NCBI GenBank assembly: GCA_026169375.1
Contig: JAPFCR010000035.1
Span: 62,001-126,000, forward strand
Source: Sporosarcina sp.
Lineage (GTDB): Bacteria > Bacillota > Bacilli > Bacillales_A > Planococcaceae
DNA length: 64,000 nucleotides
Reading direction: 5' to 3'
The notes under the pieces are model-generated. The model saw only the letters and a list, made by a program, of their open reading frames with translations, did no database searches and was not told where the DNA came from. Shown in pieces: positions 55,062 through 63,612 of the stretch. The translations under genes and the position numbers were made by a program. Position 1 is the stretch's first letter. Every line of letters begins with the position of its first letter.

Positions 55062-55484
55062 TCAGTCGTTAATCGGCGTCCATTGTGGAAGTGCTCTTTC
55101 ATCTGTAATATCTTCCCAAATCATTTGGACAGGCATGCCAATTTGAATATCATTTATGTCACAATTTAAGACATTACACATAATTTTAACTTCAGGTACT
55201 TTCTCTAATTGCGCTTGTGCAATAATCGTTGGAAGATCATCTTGGAAACCTGGTAAAAATGGACGGTAACTAATAATATAAGAATAAATTTGCGCTTTCA
55301 CATCATTACCCAAGTTTTCCCAGACTACATTTTCACTTCCACAACGCGCACAACTAGGTCCTGGGGGATGTGCGTATGTGTTACAATCATTGCATTTTTG
55401 TAGTGCAAGCCGATGCTCGTCTGCTGCGTTCCAATAAGCTTTATTATCTTGATCTTTTAATGGAATTGGTTTTTGATAAGTCAT
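55062..55484 (-). CDS. Zn-ribbon/OB-fold DUF35 protein (ChsH2 C-terminal domain-like)
   Basis: A 140-residue protein with an N-terminal helix, a zinc ribbon (LQKCNDCNTYAHPPGPSCAR then CGSE) and a C-terminal OB fold. DUF35 proteins bind thiolase-superfamily partners; the DUF35 domain of ChsH2 is needed for activity of the Ltp2 retro-aldolase in steroid degraders. It ends 32 bases before the ACAD gene and starts ten bases after the thiolase-like gene, so it is almost certainly its partner. Confidence 0.9.
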   Translation of the reverse strand: MTYQKPIPLKDQDNKAYWNAADEHRLALQKCNDCNTYAHPPGPSCARCGSENVVWENLGNDVKAQIYSYIISYRPFLPGFQDDLPTIIAQAQLEKVPEVKIMCNVLNCDINDIQIGMPVQMIWEDITDERALPQWTPIND

Positions 55485-55494
55485 CTTAGCCCTC

Positions 55495-56655
55495 CTAGTT
55501 TCTTAAAATCATTGCACCTGCTAAATCCGGTCCACTCCAGCCAGTACAAATCCCAATCTCACAAGCTTCAACTTGGCGATTCGTATCTTTATATTCATGA
55601 CGAAGTTGTCTAACAATTTCAATTGTGTTATTCATCCCGTGCGTATAACCTTCTGCCAACATGCCACCTGCTGTATTCGTCGGGAGTTGCCCACCTATAT
55701 TTAGATTTCCTTCTGCAACAAAATCGCCTACCTCACCACGCGGGGCAAGTCCATAAGCCTCTAATTGGCGAAGCACGACCCAACTAAAACAGTCATAAAT
55801 CGCCGCAACTTGAACATCTTCTGGTTTTATACCAGCATTTTGATAGAGTTCTTTTCCAACATAATCAGCAGCGACTTGGTCCACATCATTCCAATAATGG
55901 GCGTGTGGATGACATTGCCTTAAAGACATCCCCATAATATAAACTGGTTTTGACTGACAATCTTTTGCACGTTCAGCTGACGTAACAATAATCGCATTTC
56001 CTTCATCGAGTTCTAAACAAGAATCGTGAATATTAAATGGATAACTAATATCTGGCGTTTCAAGATAACTTTCCATCGTTAAAGGTTTCCCATGTAAAAA
56101 TGCTTTCGGGTTACGCTGGGCATGCTCATAAAAGCTTAAACAAACATGACCTAAATGTTCTTTCGTAATCTCTCTTTCATGCATATGTCGTGTAGCGAAC
56201 ATGCCAAACCATTGGGATGGACTCGCTGAACCATACGGAATAATGAAACTCCCACCAGGAAGTGCTGTTTGTAGCATGTCGGGATCGTATCCTCGTCCAA
56301 CTCGCTGACCAGAACTTCCATTCATAGAACGGTAAATTAAAACCGTATTTAACATACCTGCTTCAATTAAGGCGATCGCATCACCGATTAACATTTCCGT
56401 ACTACTTCCGCCGCCTAAAATGTCTTTTACATACTTAGGCCTTACACCTAAATACGTTGCCAGCTGATGCGAAGTACATGAATCGTTTTCGTTATAACTC
56501 ATAACGCCATCAATGTCTGTCGCTTCTAATCCCGCATCTTTAAGCGCTGCTCTTGAAGCATCTAATGCCAAATGAAGGGGTGTTGTCCCTGAATTTCTTG
56601 ACCGTTCACTTTCCCCAACCCCGACGATGGCATAGCGGTTATTGATCTTCCCCAT
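55495..56655 (-). CDS. Thiolase-superfamily protein, Ltp2-like probable retro-aldolase
   Basis: A 386-residue SCP-x/thiolase-fold protein, the same length as mycobacterial Ltp2 (Rv3540c). At the place of the usual nucleophilic cysteine it reads KDILGGGSSTEMLIGDA, with no Cys, so normal thiolysis is unlikely. Other family elements: VAAIYDCFSWVVLRQLE, LNIGGQLPTNTAGGMLAEG and GICTGWSGPDLAG. Ltp2 cleaves a tertiary beta-hydroxyacyl-CoA to a ketone plus propionyl-CoA with the DUF35 domain. I infer the same chemistry here on an unknown substrate. Confidence 0.85.
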   Translation of the reverse strand: MGKINNRYAIVGVGESERSRNSGTTPLHLALDASRAALKDAGLEATDIDGVMSYNENDSCTSHQLATYLGVRPKYVKDILGGGSSTEMLIGDAIALIEAGMLNTVLIYRSMNGSSGQRVGRGYDPDMLQTALPGGSFIIPYGSASPSQWFGMFATRHMHEREITKEHLGHVCLSFYEHAQRNPKAFLHGKPLTMESYLETPDISYPFNIHDSCLELDEGNAIIVTSAERAKDCQSKPVYIMGMSLRQCHPHAHYWNDVDQVAADYVGKELYQNAGIKPEDVQVAAIYDCFSWVVLRQLEAYGLAPRGEVGDFVAEGNLNIGGQLPTNTAGGMLAEGYTHGMNNTIEIVRQLRHEYKDTNRQVEACEIGICTGWSGPDLAGAMILRN

Positions 56656-56686
56656 AAATGATTCCTCCTATTTCCCTTATTTCCGT

Positions 56687-57112
56687 TTACGCTAACTCTA
56701 AAGTCGCACTTCCCGATCCAACGATTTCCCCTGATTGTTTCTCTGCCGTTAACGTTAAAGCAAGGTAATTCTTTTCATTTTCTTCATATTTTCGTTCTAC
56801 AATTCCTGAGCATTTTATTTCATCGCCTGGAAATGTCATCTTTCCAAAACGCATTTTGAAATTAACGACTTTCGCTTGTTGGGTTGCGATGTTCATGACA
56901 TACTCGCCTAAAAACCCCATCACGAGCATCCCATGCGCAATAACCCCATCCATTCCTATCTTCTGAGCAAATGCATCATCTAAATGGAGCGGGTTAAAAT
57001 CTCCTGAAGCACCTGCATATTGTGCAAGTTGCACTTTTGTAATGGGCGGCTTTACCATCGGCTCTAATTTTTGATTCGTAGTTAATTTTGTTAAAGTCAT
57101 TTCTTTAATCAC
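56687..57112 (-). CDS. MaoC-like enoyl-CoA hydratase (catalytic hotdog, ChsH1-like)
   Basis: A hotdog-fold protein of about 141 residues with the R-hydratase catalytic pair in YAGASGDFNPLHLDD (Asp38, His43) followed by DGVIAHGMLVMGFLGE. It hydrates a 2-enoyl-CoA. I chose the GTG at 57110-57112, seven bases after GGAGG. It should pair with the non-catalytic hotdog protein 57136-57579, as ChsH1 does with the MaoC part of ChsH2. Confidence 0.88.
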   Translation of the reverse strand: MIKEMTLTKLTTNQKLEPMVKPPITKVQLAQYAGASGDFNPLHLDDAFAQKIGMDGVIAHGMLVMGFLGEYVMNIATQQAKVVNFKMRFGKMTFPGDEIKCSGIVERKYEENEKNYLALTLTAEKQSGEIVGSGSATLELA

Positions 57113-57135
57113 TACGCTTCCTCCTAACAACTTTA

Positions 57136-57579
57136 CTAGTCTACTAATGGTCGATAAATAATATTCATCCGACTCACACAGACCAATTCGCCTTCTTCGT
57201 CTTTCATTTCTGTATCTAGTACTAAAAACTGCATCTTCCCACTTTTTCCTTCACGATCATATAAATCGCTTACTTTCATTTGACACAGTAAGCGGTCTCC
57301 CGGTCGAATTGGTTGATAATAAATAAATTCTTGCTCGCCGTGAAGCATTCGCCTGTGATCGAGTTCTAAAGGAAGTTCCACATCTCCTTCATTCATTGCT
57401 ACTGGAAATGTCGGCGGAACAATCACTCCTTCATAAGCTGATGCTTCTGCATATTTTTCATCTTTGTACAGTAAGTTCTCGTCTCCAATTGCCGTACTAA
57501 ACTGGCGAACATGACGATTTTCTACTTCAAATATATACGGCTCACTTGTTAAACCAATTACGCTTTTATTTAAATCCAT
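57136..57579 (-). CDS. MaoC_dehydratas_N-type hotdog protein (non-catalytic partner)
   Basis: A 147-residue hotdog protein of the FAS1 dehydratase-N/MaoC_dehydrat_N type (YIFEVENRHVRQFSTAIGDE; AYEGVIVPPTFPVAM; YYQPIRPGDRLLCQMKVSDL). It lacks the Asp-x4-His catalytic pair of its neighbour, so it is probably the structural half of a hetero-hydratase. In actinobacterial ChsH2 this domain is fused to DUF35; here the two parts are separate genes in one operon. Confidence 0.85.
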   Translation of the reverse strand: MDLNKSVIGLTSEPYIFEVENRHVRQFSTAIGDENLLYKDEKYAEASAYEGVIVPPTFPVAMNEGDVELPLELDHRRMLHGEQEFIYYQPIRPGDRLLCQMKVSDLYDREGKSGKMQFLVLDTEMKDEEGELVCVSRMNIIYRPLVD

Positions 57580-57598
57580 GATGCATCCCCCCTTTCAA

Positions 57599-59749
57599 TC
57601 ATTTCGTGATAATTAATGCATCTGCTGCTGTTACACCATTTTCATAGACAATCAAAGGATTAATATCAATTTCTTTTATATCATCTCGATAGTCTTGAAC
57701 GAGTGTTGAGACTTTAAGTAACACATCAATAATGGCTTCTTGATCTACTGGCTTTTTATTTCGCACACCTTTTAATAATTCATGCCCTGTTAATTCTTCC
57801 ATCATTTTGAGCGCGTCTTCTCTTGTGATAGGCGCTACTCTAAATGACACATCTTTAAATACTTCAACAAAAACGCCACCAAGTCCAAACATAATAACCG
57901 GGCCAAATGTTGGGTCAGTTGTAACACCAACAATCACTTCAATTCCTTCAGGAAGCATCTCCTGTACTGAAACACCGTGAATATTTGCTTCCGGGCAATG
58001 TTTTTTTGCACTTTCATAAATTTCTTGAAAAGCTTTTTTAACTTCCTCATCACTTGCTATATTTAATCGAATCCCATTCACTTCTGTTTTATGCGGAATA
58101 TCAGGCGAATCGATTTTTAATACAACTGGATAGCCGATTTCATTTGCAAGTTGGACAGCTTTTTCTTCAGTATCGGCAACTCCATGCTTCGTTGTATGAA
58201 TGCCATACTCTGCTAATACTTCACTAGATTGTGATTCACTAAGTGTTCGGTTTTCAGGTAATAAATGACGAATATTTTTCGTGATCTTTACATTTTGCTT
58301 TGGCTGTGCTTTTTCCTTCTTTGCTTTCCGGTAAGCCTCACTATAATCAACAAGCTTTGCCAGTCCGCGAATTGGATTTAAATCTCCAGTAATGACAGGA
58401 ATACCATGGTCTTCTAAATACTGTGTGCCCTTTGGAATAGACATTCCTTCTAGCGGGAATGTTGTGACAAAGATAAATTTGTCAGACTCTTGACAAATCC
58501 TCACAAACTCTTGTAGTGACGGTGTATTTTCGTCCCAATTCATTGGAAATTCAGTGAAAATTATGGTATCTGTTTCAGGATCATTCGCCAATATTTTTAG
58601 TGGTTCTAAAAACAGTTCTGGGTTCGTAATTGCGGCCGCCGCTGTTAAATCAATTGGGTTTACAGCACTCGCATAATTTGGGATGTTTTTCTTAATTGCT
58701 TTTTGTATTTGCTCATTTAAAACGTGAATATTTAACCCATAAGATGCACAGCGGTCAGCTTCATTAATCCCTCTTCCACCAGAACTTGTGACAATTGCGG
58801 TATTTCTGCCTGCTGGTAATTTTCCTGATGAAAATAATTTAGAAAAGGAAATAATATCGTCATAGTCATCTGCGCGCACAATGCCAGTTTGTTTAAAAAA
58901 TCCATCATAAATATTATCTGCGCCCGCTAATGAACCTGTATGAGAAGCAGCTGCTCGACTCCCTGCACTACTGCGTCCAGATTTCATAATGACAATCGGT
59001 TTATTAATTTCTAGCGCGTAATTGGCAAGTTCCCGTAATTTTTCTGGGTTCTTCTCTCCTTCTAAATAGCCACTGGCAACTTTTGTTTTCGAATCATGTA
59101 ACATATATTCAATAACATCCGTAAAGGCGACATCGACTTCATTGCCAACGCTCACAAAATAATTAAATGTTAATCCTCGCTGGGCTGCGGCAATATAAGT
59201 TAACACACCAAATGCACCACTCTGCGTAACAAAGCCAACTTCACGCCTTTTTCCTAATGGAATATTCGTCAATCCAGGTGAAAATGTTCCCATTAACCCA
59301 TTTGTTGTATTCAATAAACCTACACAGTTCGGTCCGACAATTCGAATATTGTATTGATCTGCAATTTTTTTCAAACGATTTTGCGCTTCGATTCCTTCTG
59401 ATCCAATTTCTGAATAACCTGAAGCGAAAATAATCGCTGCTTTAACCCCATTTTTTGCACTTTCTATTAAACAATTTTCCACATGATTGATGCCTATACA
59501 TAAAATGACTAAATCAACTTCTTTTGGCACATCTTCAATCGTTTTATAACAAGTCAAACCAGCAATTTTTTTAGATGTTGGATTAATTGGATAAATATCT
59601 CCTTCAAACCCTCCGTCTAATAATGCTTTTAGTTGTAAATAACCAATTTTATTCGTATTTTCTGAGGCACCATAAACTGCAATCGTACGTGGATGGAATA
59701 AACGATTTAACGCTAAATTCGAAAAACGCATTTCATTCATAATTTTCAT
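57599..59749 (-). CDS. ADP-forming acyl-CoA synthetase (fused alpha-beta)
   Basis: A 716-residue NDP-forming acyl-CoA synthetase: CoA-binding Rossmann domain (HPRTIAVYGASENTNKIGYL), succinyl-CoA-ligase-like domains with active-site His in AAASHTGSLAGADN, and a C-terminal ATP-grasp domain (YPVVLKIDSPDIPHKTEVNG; DPTFGPVIMFGLGGVFVEV). It activates an acid with ATP and CoA. The superfamily includes acetate, pimelate and feruloyl-CoA synthetases. ATG 59747-59749 after GAGGTG. First gene of the operon, so it likely activates the pathway's entry substrate. Confidence 0.92.
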   Translation of the reverse strand: MKIMNEMRFSNLALNRLFHPRTIAVYGASENTNKIGYLQLKALLDGGFEGDIYPINPTSKKIAGLTCYKTIEDVPKEVDLVILCIGINHVENCLIESAKNGVKAAIIFASGYSEIGSEGIEAQNRLKKIADQYNIRIVGPNCVGLLNTTNGLMGTFSPGLTNIPLGKRREVGFVTQSGAFGVLTYIAAAQRGLTFNYFVSVGNEVDVAFTDVIEYMLHDSKTKVASGYLEGEKNPEKLRELANYALEINKPIVIMKSGRSSAGSRAAASHTGSLAGADNIYDGFFKQTGIVRADDYDDIISFSKLFSSGKLPAGRNTAIVTSSGGRGINEADRCASYGLNIHVLNEQIQKAIKKNIPNYASAVNPIDLTAAAAITNPELFLEPLKILANDPETDTIIFTEFPMNWDENTPSLQEFVRICQESDKFIFVTTFPLEGMSIPKGTQYLEDHGIPVITGDLNPIRGLAKLVDYSEAYRKAKKEKAQPKQNVKITKNIRHLLPENRTLSESQSSEVLAEYGIHTTKHGVADTEEKAVQLANEIGYPVVLKIDSPDIPHKTEVNGIRLNIASDEEVKKAFQEIYESAKKHCPEANIHGVSVQEMLPEGIEVIVGVTTDPTFGPVIMFGLGGVFVEVFKDVSFRVAPITREDALKMMEELTGHELLKGVRNKKPVDQEAIIDVLLKVSTLVQDYRDDIKEIDINPLIVYENGVTAADALIITK

Positions 59750-59781
59750 CGGTCCGTCACCTCTCTGGTTTATTGAAATCC

Positions 59782-59804
59782 ATTTGATAAACATCCTATC
59801 AAAT
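59782..59804. promoter_or_regulatory. Operator-like palindrome before the acyl-CoA operon
   Basis: ATTTGATA, seven bases, TATCAAAT: a perfect 8-bp inverted repeat about 30 bp upstream of the first gene's start. It is the size of a TetR/GntR-type operator. No other copy was noticed in the window and no such regulator gene is adjacent. Confidence 0.5.
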
Positions 59805-59860
59805 CGATTTTTTCTACTAGAATTTCTTTTGTTGTTTAAGTTATTAATCTTATTAGATAG

Positions 59861-59898
59861 AAAAAAATCCTAGACATACGTAAGAACGTTTGCTAGGA
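59861..59898 (-). terminator. Terminator upstream of the acyl-CoA operon
   Basis: On the minus strand TCCTAG-CA-A-ACGT, loop TCTT, ACGT-A-TG-T-CTAGGA then TTTTTTT. It lies about 110 bp before the first operon gene on the same strand and does not follow any recognisable gene. It is either a stray terminator or part of an attenuating leader. The rest of the 59750-60045 gap shows no gene. Confidence 0.65.
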
Positions 59899-60045
59899 AT
59901 GGCTTCAAAAGATTTTATTTTTTTAAGCAATAAACTTAACCCCGACTTTCTAACAAGATAACCTCGACAAAGATGAAAGATAAACGCTTTTACTAAAAAG
60001 ACGGTTTTGAAATGATTTATCCTCCATGTATTTTCTTTATAATCA

Positions 60046-60088
60046 GAAAAAATCTTTTCTACATTAAATATAGAAAAGATTTTTCATT
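60046..60088. terminator. Terminator after the DUF697 GTPase gene
   Basis: AAAAAATCTTTTCTA / TAGAAAAGATTTTTC with a nine-base loop; symmetrical enough to act in both directions. Confidence 0.85.
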
Positions 60089-60123
60089 TAACGTCTTATT
60101 CCAAAAGAAATTGACTCGTATTA

Positions 60124-61143
60124 TCAATCAATTTTCTTTTTCTTCTTCTCTTTCTTCAAAAACATTTCATAAATTGGCTTTAAGGAATCTGCATTTAGAT
60201 CGATATTATTTTCATGAGCATATTTCACAGCATGTCCAAGTGCGATTGTCATTGCGCCGGCGACACTCGCACCCGCGACCATGCCTGCACCTGGGACGAA
60301 TTTTACAATTTGACGGAAAATCGTTTTTCCTATGTTTCCGACGACTGTCGCGATAATGAGCTCTCTCGCATTATCTTTAGAAATAGGTTTCCCGTACAAT
60401 GTTGAAAGTCGAAGCATCAGCCCAACTTGAAGACCTGTGAGTGGTACAAAATCTGATCCTGGAATAGGAGATGCCCCGATTGCTGCGGCAGAACCACCGG
60501 CCGCGAGGATCCATCTATTCGCAGTCGCAGATTTATTTTTCATATTTTTTCCCATCAAAACGTCCTTTTTTTTAACCTCTAACACTTTAAGGATTTCATC
60601 TTGAAGCATGTCCATGTTTTCACCAGTACGAGATGCGATTGGGGTTACAGGATATGCATAATTGGTATGATCTTGGACGTACTTTACTAAATTTGGAATA
60701 TCATCTGCTGCGTCAATTTTGTTTAACACGAGCACAATTTCTTTATTCACTTTACTAATTTTCTTTAATGAAGCAAGTTCTGTCTCTGATAACACTGTTC
60801 CCGCCGCATTTAAAAAGAATAAAATAATATCTGCTTCTTTATAAAATTTATGCGTTTCATCTGAATGTTCACGGACAATATCATCGAGTCCTGGTGTATC
60901 AACAAAAACAATATTTTCTTTATAAATATACTTCTTAATTTCTACTGTTTCCCCAGGCTTGGCACCGACTTCTGCTACAGGCTCTCCCATTAATTTGTTA
61001 ATCGTAGAAGACTTCCCTGCGTTTATATCACCAATCATTGCAATTAATATTTCTTGCTCGAGTTGTTCACTGATTTCTTCAGACTTCTCATCAAATAAAC
61101 GACTGAATTCTTCATCAGATATAATTTTTTCTTCATGATTCAT
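60124..61143 (-). CDS. Dynamin/Era-like GTPase with DUF697 domain
   Basis: A 339-residue protein: GTPase domain with G1 GDINAGKSS (38-46), G3 DTPGLDD (from 82) and G4 NKID, then a DUF697 (YcjF-like) hydrophobic helical region (about 210-310, GASPIPGSDFVPLTGLQVGL, VPGAGMVAGASVAGAMT) and a very basic tail (KKEKKKKKID). The family is thought to act at membranes under stress; no defined role. It stands alone between terminators. Confidence 0.87.
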   Translation of the reverse strand: MNHEEKIISDEEFSRLFDEKSEEISEQLEQEILIAMIGDINAGKSSTINKLMGEPVAEVGAKPGETVEIKKYIYKENIVFVDTPGLDDIVREHSDETHKFYKEADIILFFLNAAGTVLSETELASLKKISKVNKEIVLVLNKIDAADDIPNLVKYVQDHTNYAYPVTPIASRTGENMDMLQDEILKVLEVKKKDVLMGKNMKNKSATANRWILAAGGSAAAIGASPIPGSDFVPLTGLQVGLMLRLSTLYGKPISKDNARELIIATVVGNIGKTIFRQIVKFVPGAGMVAGASVAGAMTIALGHAVKYAHENNIDLNADSLKPIYEMFLKKEKKKKKID

Positions 61144-61468
61144 TTTATTTCCCGCCTTTCGGACTATTTAGTTTATATTACTGGTCAAATGACCATATTT
61201 TCAATTAAAATTTAATCAGATTCCCTATTATGATTTTCTCAATTTAGCGAACTAAAATCAAGAATAGCTTCCTAATAAGTTTCGTGAAATCAAAATCTAT
61301 TTGTCGAAAAAGGATAAATCCGAATGATTTTGCTTATTATTTCATTAATCGTATTGCATTTTCAAACATCGAATGCTAATCTAACACAATACATAAAAAC
61401 ACAATATTTAGAAAAGGGGGAGGTGCGAGACTTTTCAACCTAATAAAAGATACTCGTGCGCAAGTGAA

Positions 61469-62217
61469 TTGAAAAAAGAAATATCATTTGGACTTTCACT
61501 CGTTCCACTTATTACATTAATCGGTGCGGCCATGCTATCGAGTTTTTATTGGAAAGCTGGTATGCATATCCCACTACTGATCGGCGTGATTAGTGCGGCT
61601 GTGATTGCAAACTTTAGTGGTTGGTCCTGGGATGATATCCAAAAAATGCTTGTCAACGGGGTTTCACGAGCATTACCAGCTATTTTTATAATGGGTTTTC
61701 AATTGAATCAGGGATTGAAGCTGTTGATTCTCTTTTAAAGCACGGTGGACTCGTTTCCATGCTTCGGACAATTGGCTTACTCATCATTGCCACTGCACTT
61801 GGTGGCATTTTGGAAGAAACAGGTTCTTTTGAAGTGTTAACGAGAAGTATGATGAAAAAAGTTCAATCAACAGGGGTGCTCATTAGCTCTACAATCGCTT
61901 CAACATTTATCATTGCATTCGCAAGTGGCGCACAATTTTTAGCGATTATTTTACCGGCACGAACATTTGTAGAAAAGTATAAGTCGATGAACATTGATAC
62001 AAAAAATCTTTCTCGTTGTGTAGAAGCTGCAGGGACCGTTGGCATTAACTTAGTCCCGTGGAGTGTTCCTGTTGTTTTTGTCGTTGGGACACTAGGGGTT
62101 AGCTTTGCAGAATTTGTGCCGTATGCATTCTTTATCTTTCTCGTTCCGCTTATGAATATACTATTTGGCTATACTAGATGGACCATTACGAAAAAACAGT
62201 ATTCTTCAAAGGAGTGA
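61469..62217 (+). pseudogene. NhaC-family Na+/H+ antiporter, internally deleted and frameshifted
   Basis: The first frame (61469-61738) encodes the N-terminal part (PLITLIGAAMLSSFYWKAGM ... VSRALPAIFIMG), then shifts out of frame. The second frame resumes with FSIESGIEAVDSLLKHGG from about 61693 and continues through GGILEETGSFEVLTRSMMKK to the end at 62217. NhaC proteins are about 450-480 residues; here only about 245 remain, so roughly 170-200 central residues are deleted at the junction near 61690-61695. AAGGGGGAGG lies upstream, with no clean start codon. Non-functional as read. Confidence 0.85.
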
Positions 62218-62225
62218 CTTTACAT

Positions 62226-63092
62226 ATGACAGAAGTAATCTTGAACGTCTTAGGCACCGCGCAAGATGCAGGACTTCCACATCCGAATTGCTTTTGTGAA
62301 AATTGTTTAGAAGCTATTGAAAATCTGGGTTTCAAACGACTTGCAGCATCCCTTGCAATTGTCTTACCTGAAACAAACAGTTGGCACTTAATTGATGCGA
62401 CTCCAGATTTAAAAGAACAAATGATGAATTTACAAATGAAGTACAAGATGCAAGGTCAATTAATGGAAACTATTTTTTTAACACATGCGCATCTTGGTCA
62501 TTACCCTGGGCTTTTATTTTTGGGACGTGAAGCGATTGGGGCCAAAAACATTCCCCTATTCGCAGGAAGTCAAATGCAAAATCTATTAAAAAAACAAGCA
62601 CCTTGGCATTTATTAACAGATCTTGAAAACATTAAATTACAACAACTCAATGATGGACAAACCGTTAACTTAGCGTCTGCTGTATCCATTACGCCGATTG
62701 AAGTCCTACACCGGAACGAGTTCTCCGAAACATTTGGCTTTTGGATTCAAGGACCGAATAAAAAAGTACTATACATTCCAGATATTGATCAATGGACTGA
62801 ATGGAATCAAGATATTTACGATGTTTGTCAAAAAGCTGATATTTGCTTACTTGATAGTACGTTTTATTCAACAGATGACCTTGAAAAAATCGGACGAAGT
62901 TACGGGGAAATTCCGCACCCATTAATGACAGAAACAATGGAACGATTGCAAGATTTAACAGGACAAACTGATATTTATTTTACTCATTTAAATCATTCAA
63001 ACCCAACCCTCAACTCGAACCGTATTATTCGAGAGAAGATTGAAGCGAAAGGCTTTTATATCGCTGAAGAAATGATGACATTTACGCTATAG
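62226..63092 (+). CDS. PqqB-like metallo-beta-lactamase-fold protein
   Basis: A 289-residue MBL-fold protein of the PqqB type: VLGTAQDAGLPHPNCFCENC with a zinc-binding CxCxxC, the modified metal motif FLTHAHLGHYPG (HxHxGH instead of HxHxDH) and YFTHLNHSNPTLN. In PQQ producers PqqB oxidises the precursor tyrosine; no pqqA, C, D or E is nearby, so another small-molecule role is likely. I chose the ATG at 62226 (AAAGGAG upstream), just after the nhaC remnant. Confidence 0.82.
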   Translation: MTEVILNVLGTAQDAGLPHPNCFCENCLEAIENLGFKRLAASLAIVLPETNSWHLIDATPDLKEQMMNLQMKYKMQGQLMETIFLTHAHLGHYPGLLFLGREAIGAKNIPLFAGSQMQNLLKKQAPWHLLTDLENIKLQQLNDGQTVNLASAVSITPIEVLHRNEFSETFGFWIQGPNKKVLYIPDIDQWTEWNQDIYDVCQKADICLLDSTFYSTDDLEKIGRSYGEIPHPLMTETMERLQDLTGQTDIYFTHLNHSNPTLNSNRIIREKIEAKGFYIAEEMMTFTL

Positions 63093-63096
63093 ACGT

Positions 63097-63139
63097 AAAA
63101 AGGAGTCAATTTACTCATTCGAGTGAAGTGACTCCTTTT
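63097..63139 (+). terminator. Terminator after the PqqB-like gene
   Basis: AAAAGGAGTCA / TGACTCCTTTT with a 20-base loop. Confidence 0.75.
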
Positions 63140-63219
63140 CATTTACATATAAAATTTTCATAATTTTGTATAAAGTGCAACCATTTATCCCCATCCTCTA
63201 GCGATGAGGAGGGTACACA

Positions 63220-63555
63220 ATGGCAACAATAAGACTTTTTCCAACAGAAAATAAACTGTTTAAACTTTCATTATGCCTTACATTTCTAGCGATTTTGGAT
63301 ACATTTTTCACTCATTACGGCATTCAATACGAACATATTGAGGAAGCAAATCCGGTGATGAAAACGGTTTACGAGAACAGTGTTTTCTTATTTTTTTCGA
63401 TTAAAATTGCACTTCCTTTCCTTTTACTTATATTCTCTATAAAAATCACACCAAAACGATATTTTTATGTACTCATCAGTTCGGCCGTATTTCTTTACTC
63501 TGTTACGTTATGTTTGCATATCGTTTGGATTGCACTTGCATTCAATATCATTTAA
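63220..63555 (+). CDS. DUF5658 membrane protein
   Basis: A 111-residue protein with three hydrophobic segments. The N-terminal LAILDTFFTHYGIQ and EEANPVMKTVYE match the DUF5658 pattern of an Asp in TM1 followed by an EANP motif. Function unknown. GAGGAGG precedes the ATG; a terminator follows. Confidence 0.78.
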   Translation: MATIRLFPTENKLFKLSLCLTFLAILDTFFTHYGIQYEHIEEANPVMKTVYENSVFLFFSIKIALPFLLLIFSIKITPKRYFYVLISSAVFLYSVTLCLHIVWIALAFNII

Positions 63556-63566
63556 AAAAATGATAT

Positions 63567-63599
63567 AAAAGGAGCCAATCGAGTAAATGGGCTCCTTTT
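63567..63599. terminator. Terminator between the DUF5658 and S24-like genes
   Basis: AAAAGGAGCC / GGCTCCTTTT with a 13-base loop; works for both convergent genes. Confidence 0.85.
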
Positions 63600-63612
63600 G
63601 TATCTATTTATT

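Noticed and set aside
51085-59749. Ordinary fatty-acid beta-oxidation operon
   Set aside because: No 3-hydroxyacyl-CoA dehydrogenase, no crotonase-type hydratase and no Cys-bearing thiolase; DUF35 and paired ACAD/hotdog subunits point to a different chemistry.
59862-59898. Small RNA gene ending at the orphan terminator
   Set aside because: No convincing promoter or conserved structure upstream on the minus strand; kept only as a terminator.
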